Source: Loktanella sp. SALINAS62 (GTDB lineage: Bacteria; Pseudomonadota; Alphaproteobacteria; Rhodobacterales; Rhodobacteraceae). Taken from it: DNA of 64,000 bases. The notes under the pieces were generated by a model. It had not been told where the DNA came from. It did not search any database and worked only from the letters and a program-made list of their open reading frames with translations. The first letter of the stretch is position 1. Every line of letters starts with the position of its first letter. Below, piece by piece: positions 44,667 to 53,863 of this stretch. The DNA is taken from contig NZ_JAAFZU010000012.1 in the NCBI RefSeq assembly GCF_018263905.1, positions 1-64,000 on the forward strand. Direction: 5' to 3'. The translations under genes and the position numbers were made by a program.

Positions 44667-46925
44667 ATGCTGGTCATGAACAAACTTCCATCCAAACGTG
44701 ACGTTCTCGCCTTTCTGGCGGACAACCCGACGCAGACCGCGAAACGCGACATCGCGCGCGCCTTCGGGATCAAGGGGGCCGCACGTATCGACCTCAAGGC
44801 GCTCCTGCGCGAGATGGAGGCCGAAGGTGCGCTGACCAAGCGGCGGTCCAGCTACCGCGAACCGGGCAAACTGCCCCCCGTCAGCGTGGTCGAAGTGACG
44901 GGCGCGGACGCCGATGGTGATTTGCTGGCCCGCCCGCTGGAATGGACCGAAGACACCGACCCGCCCGTAATCCTGCTGGCCTTGCGCGCCGCCGACCCCG
45001 CGTTGGGGCCGGGGGATCGGCTGCTGGCGCGGCTGACGGCGACTCCCGGGGCGGACCATCCCTATCAGGGGCGGATGATCCGCCGCATCGGGACCAATCC
45101 GCAGCGTATTCTGGGCGTCTTTCGCGCGGCTTCCGAAGGTGGCCGCGTGATGCCCGTCGACAAGGGGTCGGACAAACAATGGGTGATCGCCGCAGGTGCC
45201 ACCAACGGCGCGCGTGACGGAGAGCTGGTCGAAGCAGAACAGACCGGACCCAAGGGGCGCATGGGTCTGCCCAAGGCGCGCGTGCTGCACCGTCTGGGTG
45301 ATCCGACAAGCGCGCGGGCAGTCAGCCTGATCGCGATCCATCAGCACGGCATTCCCGACCATTTCCCGGATGAGGTCGTCGCACAGGCCGATGCGGCCAA
45401 ACCTGCCCCGCTGGGCGACCGCACCGATCTGCGGGACATGCCGCTGATCACCATCGACCCCGCCGATGCCCGTGACCGCGATGATGCCGTGCTGGTGCAG
45501 CCAAAGGGCGATGGCTTCGTCATCTGGGTCGCCATCGCGGATGTGGCGCATTACGTGACCCCCGGCAGCGCGCTGGACATCGAGGCGCGCAAGCGTGGCA
45601 ATTCCACCTATTTCCCTGATCGTGTGGTGCCGATGCTGCCCGATACGCTGTCGGGCGATCTGTGTTCACTGCACGAACAGGTGGACCGGGCCTGTCTGGC
45701 GGTTGAAATGCACATTGACGCCGACGGGACCAAAACCAGCCACCAGTTCCACCGCGCCATGATGCGGTCGGTGGCGTCACTGTCATATGAACAGGCACAG
45801 GCGGCCATGGACGGCAGCCCCGACGATGCGACAGCCCCGCTGCTGGACGACGTGATCCGCCCGCTTTACGCCGCCTATGGCGCGCTGAAACAGGCGCGCG
45901 TGGCACGCCAGCCGCTGGATCTGGACCTGCCCGAACGCCGGATTGAACTGGATGACGACGGCAAGGTCACGGCCGTCAATTTCAAGGACCGGCTGGACGC
46001 GCACCGCCTGATCGAAGAATTCATGGTGCTGGCAAACGTCTGCGCCGCCGAAACCCTGATCGCCAAGAAAACCCCGCTGCTGTTCCGCGTTCACGAAGAA
46101 CCCAGCCCCGAAAAGCTGGACGCCCTGCGCGAAGTCGCGGACAGCGCCGGGTTGTCGCTTGCCAAGGGGCAGGTGCTGAAAACGGCGAACCTGAACCGGC
46201 TGCTTGCCGCTGCCGCAAAGACCGACAGCGCAGAGCTGATCAATCTGGCGACGCTGCGGTCGATGACGCAGGCCTATTACCATCCCGAAAACTTTGGCCA
46301 CTTTGGTCTGGCGCTGCGGGCCTATGCGCATTTCACATCACCGATCCGGCGGTATTCCGACCTGATCGTGCATCGCGCGCTGATCGCGGCGCATGGCTGG
46401 GGCAACTACGGGTTGTCGCCTTGGGACATCGAACATCTGGACGCCACGGCCAAAGCGATTTCCGACACGGAACGCCGGTCCATGACGGCGGAACGCGACA
46501 CGACGGACCGGTATCTGGCGGCGTTCCTGTCTGAACACGTCGGCACGGAAATTACGGGCCGCATTGCAGGAATTGCAAGGTTTGGAATCTTCGTCAAGCT
46601 GGACGGCACGGGCGCCGATGCGATGGTGCCGATGCGGAACCTGGGGGCGGAATACTATCATCATGACGCGGAAACGCAGACCCTGATGGGGTCCGACAGC
46701 GGCACGGTCATCGCTTTGGGTCAGCGCGCCACGGTCAAACTGATCGAAGCGACACCGACGACAGGCGGGTTGATCGCGGAACTGATCGATCTGGATGGTG
46801 CGACCCTGCCGCGGGGGCCGTCGCGCGGGCGTGGCAAACCCGCCAAGCGGCGCGTCGGTCCGGCCAAGAAAAAGGCCGCCAAGACCGCGCAAAAGGTATC
46901 GCGCACGCGCAAGGCGAAACGCTAG
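44667..46925 (+). CDS. rnr: Ribonuclease R
   Basis: A 752-residue RNase II/R-family 3'-5' exoribonuclease for structured RNA. An N-terminal winged-helix segment (KRDIARAFGIKGAARIDLK), cold-shock OB domains, the RNB catalytic domain beginning ITIDPADARDRDDAVLV (Asp cluster), an S1 domain (GRIAGIARFGIFVKLDGTGA) and a Lys/Arg-rich tail are seen in order. A second ATG at 44676 is an equally good start; no strong ribosome-binding site is visible. Its last 4 bases overlap the convergent DUF1810 gene. Confidence 0.95.
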   Translation: MLVMNKLPSKRDVLAFLADNPTQTAKRDIARAFGIKGAARIDLKALLREMEAEGALTKRRSSYREPGKLPPVSVVEVTGADADGDLLARPLEWTEDTDPPVILLALRAADPALGPGDRLLARLTATPGADHPYQGRMIRRIGTNPQRILGVFRAASEGGRVMPVDKGSDKQWVIAAGATNGARDGELVEAEQTGPKGRMGLPKARVLHRLGDPTSARAVSLIAIHQHGIPDHFPDEVVAQADAAKPAPLGDRTDLRDMPLITIDPADARDRDDAVLVQPKGDGFVIWVAIADVAHYVTPGSALDIEARKRGNSTYFPDRVVPMLPDTLSGDLCSLHEQVDRACLAVEMHIDADGTKTSHQFHRAMMRSVASLSYEQAQAAMDGSPDDATAPLLDDVIRPLYAAYGALKQARVARQPLDLDLPERRIELDDDGKVTAVNFKDRLDAHRLIEEFMVLANVCAAETLIAKKTPLLFRVHEEPSPEKLDALREVADSAGLSLAKGQVLKTANLNRLLAAAAKTDSAELINLATLRSMTQAYYHPENFGHFGLALRAYAHFTSPIRRYSDLIVHRALIAAHGWGNYGLSPWDIEHLDATAKAISDTERRSMTAERDTTDRYLAAFLSEHVGTEITGRIAGIARFGIFVKLDGTGADAMVPMRNLGAEYYHHDAETQTLMGSDSGTVIALGQRATVKLIEATPTTGGLIAELIDLDGATLPRGPSRGRGKPAKRRVGPAKKKAAKTAQKVSRTRKAKR

Positions 46926-47386
46926 AACGGATCGGGCGGCGGCTGTTGCAGCAGGCGCTGCGTTTTCGTGCAGCGCTGTCCGGCGAAGACCTGATCCAGC
47001 ACCTTGGCGAACAGTGGCTGATGCGGCACGGCGGCTTCGAACAGGGTGGCGCTTGCCCGTATCTTGTAGGCGCAGGTGTCGCCCAAAAGCGTCGCCGCAT
47101 CCTGATCGTGGTCCATCACCAGCCGAAAACAGGTATCCAGCCGGTCGCCCAGAATATGGTGGGTGACATAGTCGCGCGCCTCTGCGCAGTCGCGCAGGGA
47201 ATAGAACATCGCCATCGGTGCGTCGTCGATCCCGGTCAGCACCGGAAAGACGAACCAGCACCAGTCGGTCTGTGACTGACCGGTCCGCAGGTCCGCCAGC
47301 ACGCTGTCCCAGACCGTGTCTTGGGCATCGGTAAAATGGTCCAGTTCGTCTTCGTCGTCGAAATCGTCGAACGCATCGTCTGCCAT
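46922..47386 (-). CDS. DUF1810-family protein
   Basis: A 154-residue protein. An acidic N-terminus (DDAFDDFDDEDEL) precedes the family core: HFTDAQDTVWDSVLADLRTG, WCWFVFPVLTGI and RDYVTHHILGDRLDTCF, then KIRASATLFEAA. DUF1810 proteins (calpastatin-like in old annotations) are of unknown function. The ATG at 47386 was chosen for its upstream GGGATTGAAG; ATGs at 47398 and 47422 are in frame. It is divergent from preT across 188 bases. Confidence 0.85.
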   Translation of the reverse strand: MADDAFDDFDDEDELDHFTDAQDTVWDSVLADLRTGQSQTDWCWFVFPVLTGIDDAPMAMFYSLRDCAEARDYVTHHILGDRLDTCFRLVMDHDQDAATLLGDTCAYKIRASATLFEAAVPHQPLFAKVLDQVFAGQRCTKTQRLLQQPPPDPF

Positions 47387-47574
47387 CTTCAATCCCATCG
47401 CTGCCGTTTGATGGCACAGCATTACGGATCATGAGCAAAACCACCAGAGCCGAACCGTTTTTCAGTCGTTTGGCTGTCCTAAAATTGCAGTTTTCACGAT
47501 GCCTAAAATTTACCGTTTGATAAAAAATCATTCCGTGCCAGTCTGAAATCAACGCTGACAGTGACGAGGCCGCC

Positions 47575-48897
47575 ATGACATCTGTGACCGCACCAGGAAT
47601 TACCGCAGGACGGCTAAGTGCCGACGCCTTGGCAGAAGCGTTTGGCGACCTGCACGCCCCGCTTGATCCGCACGAGGTGCGGGTGGCGGCAGATCGGTGC
47701 TATTTCTGCTACGACGCGCCCTGTGTCACAGCCTGCCCCACGGACATCGACATCCCGCTGTTCATCCGGCAAATCGCGACCGGCACGCCCGAAGCCGCAG
47801 CGCGCACGATCTTTGAACAGAATATTCTGGGCGGCATGTGCGCCCGCGTCTGCCCGACAGAGGATCTGTGCGAAGGCGCGTGTGTGCGTGAACTGGCCGA
47901 AGGCAAGCCGGTCGAGATCGGGCGCCTGCAACGGCATGCGACCGATACGCTGATGGCACGGCAGGGGCACCCGTTCACCCGCGCGCCCGCGACCGGCAAG
48001 CGGATTGCTGTCGTCGGCGCCGGGCCTGCCGGGCTGTCCTGCGCGCACCGTCTGGCAATGCTGGGGCATGATGTCACAATCCACGAAGCGCGACCCAAAC
48101 CCGGCGGTCTGAACGAATACGGCATTGCCGCCTACAAAAGCACAGATGATTTTGCCGCCCGCGAAGCGGCGTGGCTGATGCAGATTGGCGGAATCGCGAT
48201 CCAGACCGGGTCGGCGCTGGGCGACGGGTTGACCGTCGACGGTCTGGTGGCGGATTTTGATGCGGTGTTCCTTGCCGTGGGTCTGGGTGGCGTCAATGCG
48301 CTGGGTGCCGCGGGTGACGACCACGCAAGCGTCAACGACGCTGTGAATTTCATCGCGGATCTGCGGCAGGCGGGCGATCTGGCGGACATCGCCGTGGGCC
48401 GGCATGTGGTGGTGATCGGTGGCGGGATGACGGCGGTGGACGCGGCCGTGCAATCCAAGCTGCTGGGGGCCGAAAGCGTCACCATCGCCTATCGCCGCGA
48501 CCGCGACCGCATGGGGGCCAGCCGCTATGAACAGGATCTGGCCGCAAGCCATGGTGTGCGGATCATGTTCAACGTCCAGCCGCATGCGATCCACGACGGC
48601 GAGATCGAACTGGAATACACCGCCGACACTGGCACCGGCCTGTCCGGCACCGGCGAAACCATCCGCCTGTCCGCCGATCAGGTGTTCCGTGCCATTGGCC
48701 AGACCCTGACGACCGATGGCGGGCTGACGATCGCGGACCGCAAGATCGCGGTCACCGGCGCGGGCCGCACCACGCGCACCGGCGTTTGGGCGGGGGGCGA
48801 TTGCGCGCAGGGGGGTGACGATCTGACCGTGACGGCCGTGGCACAGGGGCGCGATGCGGCGATGGACATTCACGCCGCACTGGTCGGTGATGCCTGA
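47575..48897 (+). CDS. preT: Dihydropyrimidine dehydrogenase subunit PreT
   Basis: A 440-residue GltD-like flavoprotein that feeds NAD(P)H electrons to PreA for reduction of uracil and thymine. The iron-sulfur region CYFCYDAPCVTACPTDIDIP is followed by CARVCPTEDLCEGACV. The FAD motif is VVGAGPAGLSCAHRLAMLGH and the NAD(P) motif VVIGGGMTAVDAAVQSK. It is shorter than GltD and, unlike it, neighbours preA and hydA, which decides the call. The next gene overlaps its 3' end by 8 bases. Confidence 0.93.
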   Translation: MTSVTAPGITAGRLSADALAEAFGDLHAPLDPHEVRVAADRCYFCYDAPCVTACPTDIDIPLFIRQIATGTPEAAARTIFEQNILGGMCARVCPTEDLCEGACVRELAEGKPVEIGRLQRHATDTLMARQGHPFTRAPATGKRIAVVGAGPAGLSCAHRLAMLGHDVTIHEARPKPGGLNEYGIAAYKSTDDFAAREAAWLMQIGGIAIQTGSALGDGLTVDGLVADFDAVFLAVGLGGVNALGAAGDDHASVNDAVNFIADLRQAGDLADIAVGRHVVVIGGGMTAVDAAVQSKLLGAESVTIAYRRDRDRMGASRYEQDLAASHGVRIMFNVQPHAIHDGEIELEYTADTGTGLSGTGETIRLSADQVFRAIGQTLTTDGGLTIADRKIAVTGAGRTTRTGVWAGGDCAQGGDDLTVTAVAQGRDAAMDIHAALVGDA

Positions 48898-49672
48898 GCT
48901 GCCAGAAGCAGACGCGGCCCGACGCCGGATCGCGGACGATTGTCTGCACCGCACGATTGCGGGCTTCACGTTGGGAGAGGTGGCGCATGTCACCTTACCC
49001 ACCGAAGCAGAACGCGCGCGGTTCGTTGGCACCCAACTGACGCGGACGCATCGGCACGGTAAATACATCTTTGCGGGTTCGGTCGATGGCCCATGGTTGC
49101 ATATTCATCTGGGCATGGCGGGCAGCCTGCGCACTTGGGATGCCCAAGATGCTGCGCCCGATTACGCGCGACTTACCATTGAATTCGAAGGCGACCGTCG
49201 GCTGACGTTTCGCGACCCACGCAAGTTCGGCGCGGTGCATCTGGTCGAGGATGTCGAGAATTTCATCGCTGAAAAAGGCCTTGGCCCCGATGCAATGCAG
49301 ATTGGCGGCAACGCCTTTGCCGATATGATCGGGCGGACCCGCGGGGCCGTCAAACCAGCGCTTCTGGATCAGGCAAAGATCGCCGGTGTCGGTAATTTAT
49401 GGTCGGACGAGGCGCTGTATCGCACCGGAATCGCACCCGAGGCCAAAGGGTCCGATCTGGAACCCGCCCGCATCGCGGCCCTGCACCGGGCGGTTCAGGA
49501 CATCATGGGCCGCGTGATGGCTGAAAATGCCGATTATGCCCGGTTGCCCGACGACTGGCTGATTCATAACCGCACGGCTGGCGCGGCCTGCACGCGCTGT
49601 GATGGTATCATTACCCATAAAAAGGTGGGTGGACGCACCGCGTATCACTGCCCGACCCACCAAACACGCTGA
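48890..49672 (+). CDS. Fpg/Nei-family DNA glycosylase
   Basis: A 260-residue base-excision repair enzyme. It begins MPELPEADAARRRI with Pro2 (Schiff-base nucleophile) and Glu3. HGKYIFAG keeps the conserved Lys, HLGMAGSLRTW follows, and the helix-two-turn-helix reads KIAGVGNLWSDEALYRTG. The C-terminal zinc finger has Cys234, Cys237 and Cys254, but the fourth ligand position is His257 (CPTH) instead of Cys. It lies between preT and preA, overlapping preT by 8 bases, and is 13 bases before preA. Confidence 0.92.
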   Translation: MPELPEADAARRRIADDCLHRTIAGFTLGEVAHVTLPTEAERARFVGTQLTRTHRHGKYIFAGSVDGPWLHIHLGMAGSLRTWDAQDAAPDYARLTIEFEGDRRLTFRDPRKFGAVHLVEDVENFIAEKGLGPDAMQIGGNAFADMIGRTRGAVKPALLDQAKIAGVGNLWSDEALYRTGIAPEAKGSDLEPARIAALHRAVQDIMGRVMAENADYARLPDDWLIHNRTAGAACTRCDGIITHKKVGGRTAYHCPTHQTR

Positions 49673-49685
49673 CCCGGAGGACCCA

Positions 49686-50990
49686 ATGGCCGATCTGACC
49701 ACCGATTTCGTAGGCATCAAAAGCCCTAACCCGTTCTGGCTCGCCTCTGCCCCGCCGACGGACAAGGAATATAACGTGCGCCGCGCGTTCGACGCCGGAT
49801 GGGGCGGCGTCGTGTGGAAAACGCTGGGGGCCGAAGGTCCGCCGGTCGTCAACGTCAATGGTCCGCGCTACGGCGTAATCCACGGGGCGGATCGCCGCGT
49901 GCTGGGGATCAACAACATCGAACTGATCACTGACCGCCCGCTGGAAGTGAACCTGGAAGAAATGGCACGGGTCAAGGCGGATTACCCTGACCGCGCCCTG
50001 ATCGCCTCGATCATGGTGCCCTGCGAAGAACAGGCATGGCGTGACATCCTGTCCCGGGTGCAGGAAACCAACGCCGACGGGATCGAATTGAACTTTGGCT
50101 GTCCGCACGGAATGGCCGAACGTGGCATGGGCAGTGCCGTGGGGCAGGTGCCGGAATACATCGAAATGGTCGTGCGCTGGTGCAAGGCATATTACGACCG
50201 TCCGGTGATCGTGAAACTGACGCCCAACATCACGGATATCCGCAAACCTGCGCAGGCCGCGAAAAACGGCGGGGCGGATGCGGTCAGCCTGATCAACACG
50301 ATCAATTCGATCACCTCTGTCGATCTGGATATGATGGCGCCGCAGCCCACCATCGACGGCAAGGGCACCCATGGCGGCTATTGCGGACCGGCGGTCAAAC
50401 CCATCGCCATGAACATGGTGGCGGAAATCGCCCGCGATCCGGCGACGTATGGCATGCCGATTTCGGGCATCGGTGGTATCGGCACATGGCGGGACGCGGC
50501 TGAATTCATGGCGCTGGGCTGCGGCAACGTGCAGGTCTGCACGGCGGCGATGACCTATGGCTTCAAGATCGTGGCGGAAATGAAATCCGGCCTGTCGCAG
50601 TGGATGGATGAAAAGGGCTACGCCTCGACCGCGGATTTCGTCGGCATGGCGGTGCCCAATGTGACCGACTGGCAGTATCTGAACTTGAACTACGTTGCCA
50701 AGGCGCAAATCGATCAGGACAAATGCATTTCTTGCGGGCGCTGCTACGCGGCGTGCGAAGACACCAGCCATCAGGCGATTGCAATGTCGCCCGACCGGAC
50801 CTTTAGCGTGATCGACGAAGAATGCGTCGCCTGTAACCTGTGCGTGGATGTCTGCCCGGTCGACGATTGTATCACGATGATCGCCATGACACCGGGCAGC
50901 ATCGATCCGCGCACCGGTAAAGAGGTGCTCAAGGAATATGCCAACTGGACCACGCACCCCAATAATCCCGGCGCGGTTGCGGCGGAATAG
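49686..50990 (+). CDS. preA: Dihydropyrimidine dehydrogenase subunit PreA
   Basis: A 434-residue subunit that reduces uracil/thymine to the 5,6-dihydro forms. The N-terminal FMN-binding DHOD-like barrel has NPFWLASAPPTDKEYN, ELNFGCPHGMAERGMG and KLTPNITDI with the catalytic-region residues. The C-terminus has two [4Fe-4S] motifs, CISCGRCYAACEDTSHQAI and CVACNLCVDVCPVDDC. GGAGG lies 4-5 bases before the ATG at 49686. It ends in a dispersed repeat that separates it from a convergent oxidoreductase gene. Confidence 0.96.
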   Translation: MADLTTDFVGIKSPNPFWLASAPPTDKEYNVRRAFDAGWGGVVWKTLGAEGPPVVNVNGPRYGVIHGADRRVLGINNIELITDRPLEVNLEEMARVKADYPDRALIASIMVPCEEQAWRDILSRVQETNADGIELNFGCPHGMAERGMGSAVGQVPEYIEMVVRWCKAYYDRPVIVKLTPNITDIRKPAQAAKNGGADAVSLINTINSITSVDLDMMAPQPTIDGKGTHGGYCGPAVKPIAMNMVAEIARDPATYGMPISGIGGIGTWRDAAEFMALGCGNVQVCTAAMTYGFKIVAEMKSGLSQWMDEKGYASTADFVGMAVPNVTDWQYLNLNYVAKAQIDQDKCISCGRCYAACEDTSHQAIAMSPDRTFSVIDEECVACNLCVDVCPVDDCITMIAMTPGSIDPRTGKEVLKEYANWTTHPNNPGAVAAE

Positions 50991-51003
50991 GCGGGCCAGT
51001 TAA

Positions 51004-51050
51004 CTTCTTCTTGCCAAAAATATCCCGGGGGTCCGGGGGCTGGCCCCCGG
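51004..51050. repeat. Dispersed intergenic repeat after preA
   Basis: The core 51004-51030 is followed by hairpin CCGGGGGC-TG-GCCCCCGG (51033-51050), between convergent preA and the ferredoxin-reductase-like gene; a likely bidirectional terminator. Confidence 0.75.
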
Positions 51051-51062
51051 TCCCGTCCTGAA

Positions 51063-51731
51063 TTACCAGCCTTCTTCGGTCACGATGTTATCGGATGGGA
51101 CGCCGATCGATTTGAGCGCGTCGCGGATGTCATTCACGAACCCCTTGGGTCCGCAAATATAGAACGGGCGATCCTGCTCGATTCCGATATCTTCCAGCAT
51201 GGCGCGGTCCAGCTTGCCATGGCGGTGTTCAGTATCCGGCTGATCCGAAATGACGTAGACTGGCGTGACACCTGCCATCTGGTCCCACTGGTCTTTGAGG
51301 ATGATGTCGCGGTCTGTCTTGTTGGCAAAGATCAGCTTGTCACCGCCAATTCCGTCGCGGGCGTGTTTGTTCAGGATCGCGATGAACGGCGTGATGCCCG
51401 CGCCTGCCGCGATAAAGGTGCCGCAGCCGTGATCGGTGATCGCGCCTGCGGGTTCATCCGCAATCCATCTGTCGCCGGGCTGGATGTCGGGCACCATTTC
51501 CGTGACGCCGTCATGTGACGGATAGGATTTGATGACAAAGACGACATCGCTATCCGATGGATCGCTGACCATGGTAAAGGGTCGGTCTTCGTCCCGCCAG
51601 CCGTCCTTGTCCAATGCCATGTGGGTGGCCTGTCCGGGTTCGAAATCGAACCCGTCGGGTCGGCTGCAGATCAGACGATATGTGTCATGGGTCAACGGCT
51701 CTGTCTTCTTGACGGTCAGCGTGTAGCTCAT
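51063..51731 (-). CDS. Ferredoxin-reductase-like FAD/NAD-binding protein
   Basis: A 222-residue oxidoreductase without an iron-sulfur domain. The FAD domain includes FEPGQATHMALD and DRPFTMVSDPSD. The nucleotide domain includes GTFIAAGAGITPFIAIL and FYICGPKGFVNDI. It resembles small flavodoxin/ferredoxin-NADP reductases. It sits inside the pyrimidine locus and 32 bases downstream of the RutR-like regulator on the same strand, so co-transcription is likely. A role in electron supply to PreTA is possible but unproven. Confidence 0.85.
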   Translation of the reverse strand: MSYTLTVKKTEPLTHDTYRLICSRPDGFDFEPGQATHMALDKDGWRDEDRPFTMVSDPSDSDVVFVIKSYPSHDGVTEMVPDIQPGDRWIADEPAGAITDHGCGTFIAAGAGITPFIAILNKHARDGIGGDKLIFANKTDRDIILKDQWDQMAGVTPVYVISDQPDTEHRHGKLDRAMLEDIGIEQDRPFYICGPKGFVNDIRDALKSIGVPSDNIVTEEGW

Positions 51732-51763
51732 CGCGTTCTCCTTTTGTTAAAGGTAAAACTCGT

Positions 51764-52381
51764 TTAGCGCTGTCGTGGTTCCAAAAGGCTTCTGTAGAGC
51801 TGGTCCAGAAAACATTCCGCACCGGGAAACGGGTCGTCATCGTCCAGAACGGCGCGGATCTGGACATCGAAATCGGCGTAATGCTGGGTCAGTGACCAGA
51901 TCGAAAAGATCAGGTGGACCGGGTCCGTGCGCCGGATCAGACCATCGTCCATCCAGCCTTGCAGCACGGTGGCGCGGTCATCGACCAGCGCCCTTAGCTC
52001 TGTGTGCAGGACGGGACCGACAAGCGGGGCGCCCTGCAGGATTTCATTGGCAAACAGGCGGCTTTCGCGGGGGTAATCCCGGCTCATCATCAATTTGCGC
52101 TGGGCATAGGCCAGAATTTCGGCAATCGGTTCGCCCGCAGGGTCCAGCGCGCGCAGCGGGTCCAGCCAGGTCACCAGCAGATCGTCCAGCAAGGCGGTAT
52201 AGACGGCTTCCTTGGACGGGAAATAATACAGCAGGTTCGGTTTCGACAGTCCTGCGGTGCTGGCGATCTGGTCCAGTGTCGCACCCCGGAAACCATGCGC
52301 TGAAAACACGTCCAGCCCGGCGGACAGGATCGTCTTGCGATTGCGGGTCTGGATGCGGGTTTGCGGCGCAGCGTCTTCCAT
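51764..52381 (-). CDS. rutR: TetR-family regulator, RutR-like
   Basis: A 205-residue TetR repressor. The N-terminal HTH is ATLDQIASTAGLSKPNLLYY followed by FPSKEAVYTALL, the RutR/YcdC pattern. The C-terminal ligand domain (about 85-200) includes SRLFANEILQGAPLVGP and FSIWSLTQHYADFD. E. coli RutR senses uracil and thymine. The ATG at 52381 has GGAGAATCG upstream. It is divergent from the pyrimidine hydrolase, with a RutR-type operator in the gap, which strengthens the assignment. Confidence 0.9.
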   Translation of the reverse strand: MEDAAPQTRIQTRNRKTILSAGLDVFSAHGFRGATLDQIASTAGLSKPNLLYYFPSKEAVYTALLDDLLVTWLDPLRALDPAGEPIAEILAYAQRKLMMSRDYPRESRLFANEILQGAPLVGPVLHTELRALVDDRATVLQGWMDDGLIRRTDPVHLIFSIWSLTQHYADFDVQIRAVLDDDDPFPGAECFLDQLYRSLLEPRQR

Positions 52382-52500
52382 CGATTCTCCTCTTGCCGCA
52401 TTTTCAGGCGATGCTGCCCGCGTTGGGCGCCATGACCGGCATCCGCGTCCTGTCTGCAAAGCAGAGTCTTGACGGACTGCAGACCCGTGGTAGCGTGAGT

Positions 52501-52516
52501 TTGACCAGTCGGTCAA
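52501..52516. promoter_or_regulatory. Predicted RutR operator
   Basis: TTGACCAGTCGGTCAA fits the E. coli RutR consensus TTGACCAnnTGGTCAA at 13 of 14 defined positions (C for T at the tenth position). The flanking bases extend the palindrome to TTTGACC-AGTC-GGTCAAA. It lies 28 bases before the hydrolase ATG, between it and divergent rutR, so it could control both. Confidence 0.8.
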
Positions 52517-52543
52517 ATCAAGAATGTCAGGAGAACAGCGCAT

Positions 52544-53794
52544 ATGGGCTCACCGGGAAAAAATCTGCGTATCGATGGTGACCGGCTTTGGAACAGCCTG
52601 ATGGACATGGCACAGATCGGCCCCGGTGTGGCGGGTGGGAACAACCGCCAGACCCTGACCGATGCCGATAGCGAAGGCCGCCACCTGTTTGCGGGGTGGT
52701 GCAAGGATGCGGGGCTGTCCATGGGTGTCGATGAGATCGGCAACATGTTCGCCCAGCGTGAAGGAACCGACCCCGATGCGCTGCCGGTCTATGTCGGCAG
52801 CCATCTGGACACACAGCCCACGGGCGGCAAATACGACGGCGTGCTGGGCGTGCTGGGCGGTCTGGAACTGATCCGCACCCTGAACGATCTGGATATCAAG
52901 ACGAAACACCCCATCGTCGTCGTCAACTGGACCAACGAGGAAGGCACACGGTTCGCCCCGGCGATGCTGGCGTCGGGTGTCTTTGCGGGCAAGCATACGC
53001 TGGACTGGGCGAACGACCGCGTTGATGCGCAGGGTAAGCGGTTCGGGGACGAACTGGAACGGATCGGCTGGAAAGGTGACGAGCCGGTCGGGGACCGCAA
53101 GATGCACGCGCTGTTCGAATTGCACATCGAGCAGGGCCCGATCCTGGAAGCCGAGGGCCGCGATATCGGCGTCGTCACCCACGGGCAGGGTCTGCGCTGG
53201 ATCGAATGCACCGTCACTGGCAAGGAAAGCCACACCGGATCGACACCGATGCCGATGCGCAGGAACGCGGGCCGGGGATTGGCGCTGATCACAGAACTGG
53301 TTCACCAGATCGCGATGGACAACCAGCCCAATGCGGTTGGCGCGATCGGCCATATCGATGTCTACCCCAACAGCCGTAACATCATCCCCGGCAAGGTGGT
53401 GTTCACCGTCGATATGCGGACGCATCTGCTGGATAAGCTGAATGCGATGGTGGATGCGCTGATGGCGAAGGCACCCCAGCTATGTGCGGATATCGGTGTG
53501 GACTTTCACGCTGAAATCGTCGGCCAGTTCGACCCGCCCGCATTCGATGAGGCCTGTGTCGGTGCCGTGCGCGATGCCGCGGAACGGTTAGGCTACAGCC
53601 ATATGGATATCGTCAGCGGCGCGGGCCACGATGCCTGCTGGATAAACGACCTGTATCCGACAGCCATGATCATGTGTCCGTGCGTTGACGGCTTGTCACA
53701 CAACGAGGCGGAAGAGATCACCAAGGACTGGGCCGTGGCTGGGACCGATGTACTGCTGCATGCGGTGATGGAAACCGCTGTGGTGGTGGACTAG
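52544..53794 (+). CDS. N-carbamoyl-beta-alanine amidohydrolase (Zn-dependent M20)
   Basis: A 416-residue dimetal hydrolase for the third step of reductive pyrimidine degradation: N-carbamoyl-beta-alanine to beta-alanine, ammonia and CO2. Metal ligands are seen in VGSHLDTQPTGGKYDG (His, Asp), VNWTNEEGTRFAPAM (Glu pair) and ELHIEQGPILE (His). SGAGHDACWINDL and a C-terminal SHNEAEE complete the family pattern. Allantoate or N-carbamoyl-amino acid specificity is possible in this family; neighbours preA and hydA favour carbamoyl-beta-alanine. GGAG lies upstream of the ATG. Confidence 0.9.
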   Translation: MGSPGKNLRIDGDRLWNSLMDMAQIGPGVAGGNNRQTLTDADSEGRHLFAGWCKDAGLSMGVDEIGNMFAQREGTDPDALPVYVGSHLDTQPTGGKYDGVLGVLGGLELIRTLNDLDIKTKHPIVVVNWTNEEGTRFAPAMLASGVFAGKHTLDWANDRVDAQGKRFGDELERIGWKGDEPVGDRKMHALFELHIEQGPILEAEGRDIGVVTHGQGLRWIECTVTGKESHTGSTPMPMRRNAGRGLALITELVHQIAMDNQPNAVGAIGHIDVYPNSRNIIPGKVVFTVDMRTHLLDKLNAMVDALMAKAPQLCADIGVDFHAEIVGQFDPPAFDEACVGAVRDAAERLGYSHMDIVSGAGHDACWINDLYPTAMIMCPCVDGLSHNEAEEITKDWAVAGTDVLLHAVMETAVVVD

Positions 53795-53845
53795 GGGCTC
53801 TGCCCCCGGCTGCGCCTCCCCCGGGATATTTATAGCAAGAAGAAG
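53794..53845 (+). repeat. Dispersed intergenic repeat between hydrolase and hydA
   Basis: A short hairpin GGGGC/GCCCC (53794-53807) is followed by the core CCCCCGGGATATTTATAGCA plus AGAAGAAG (53818-53845), in the same orientation as the copy at 11962. Confidence 0.7.
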
Positions 53846-53863
53846 TTTGACCCAAGAAGGACC

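Noticed and set aside
44028-45551. Long open frame antisense to dapE and rnr
   Set aside because: Covers two recognised genes on the other strand; composition-driven open frame.
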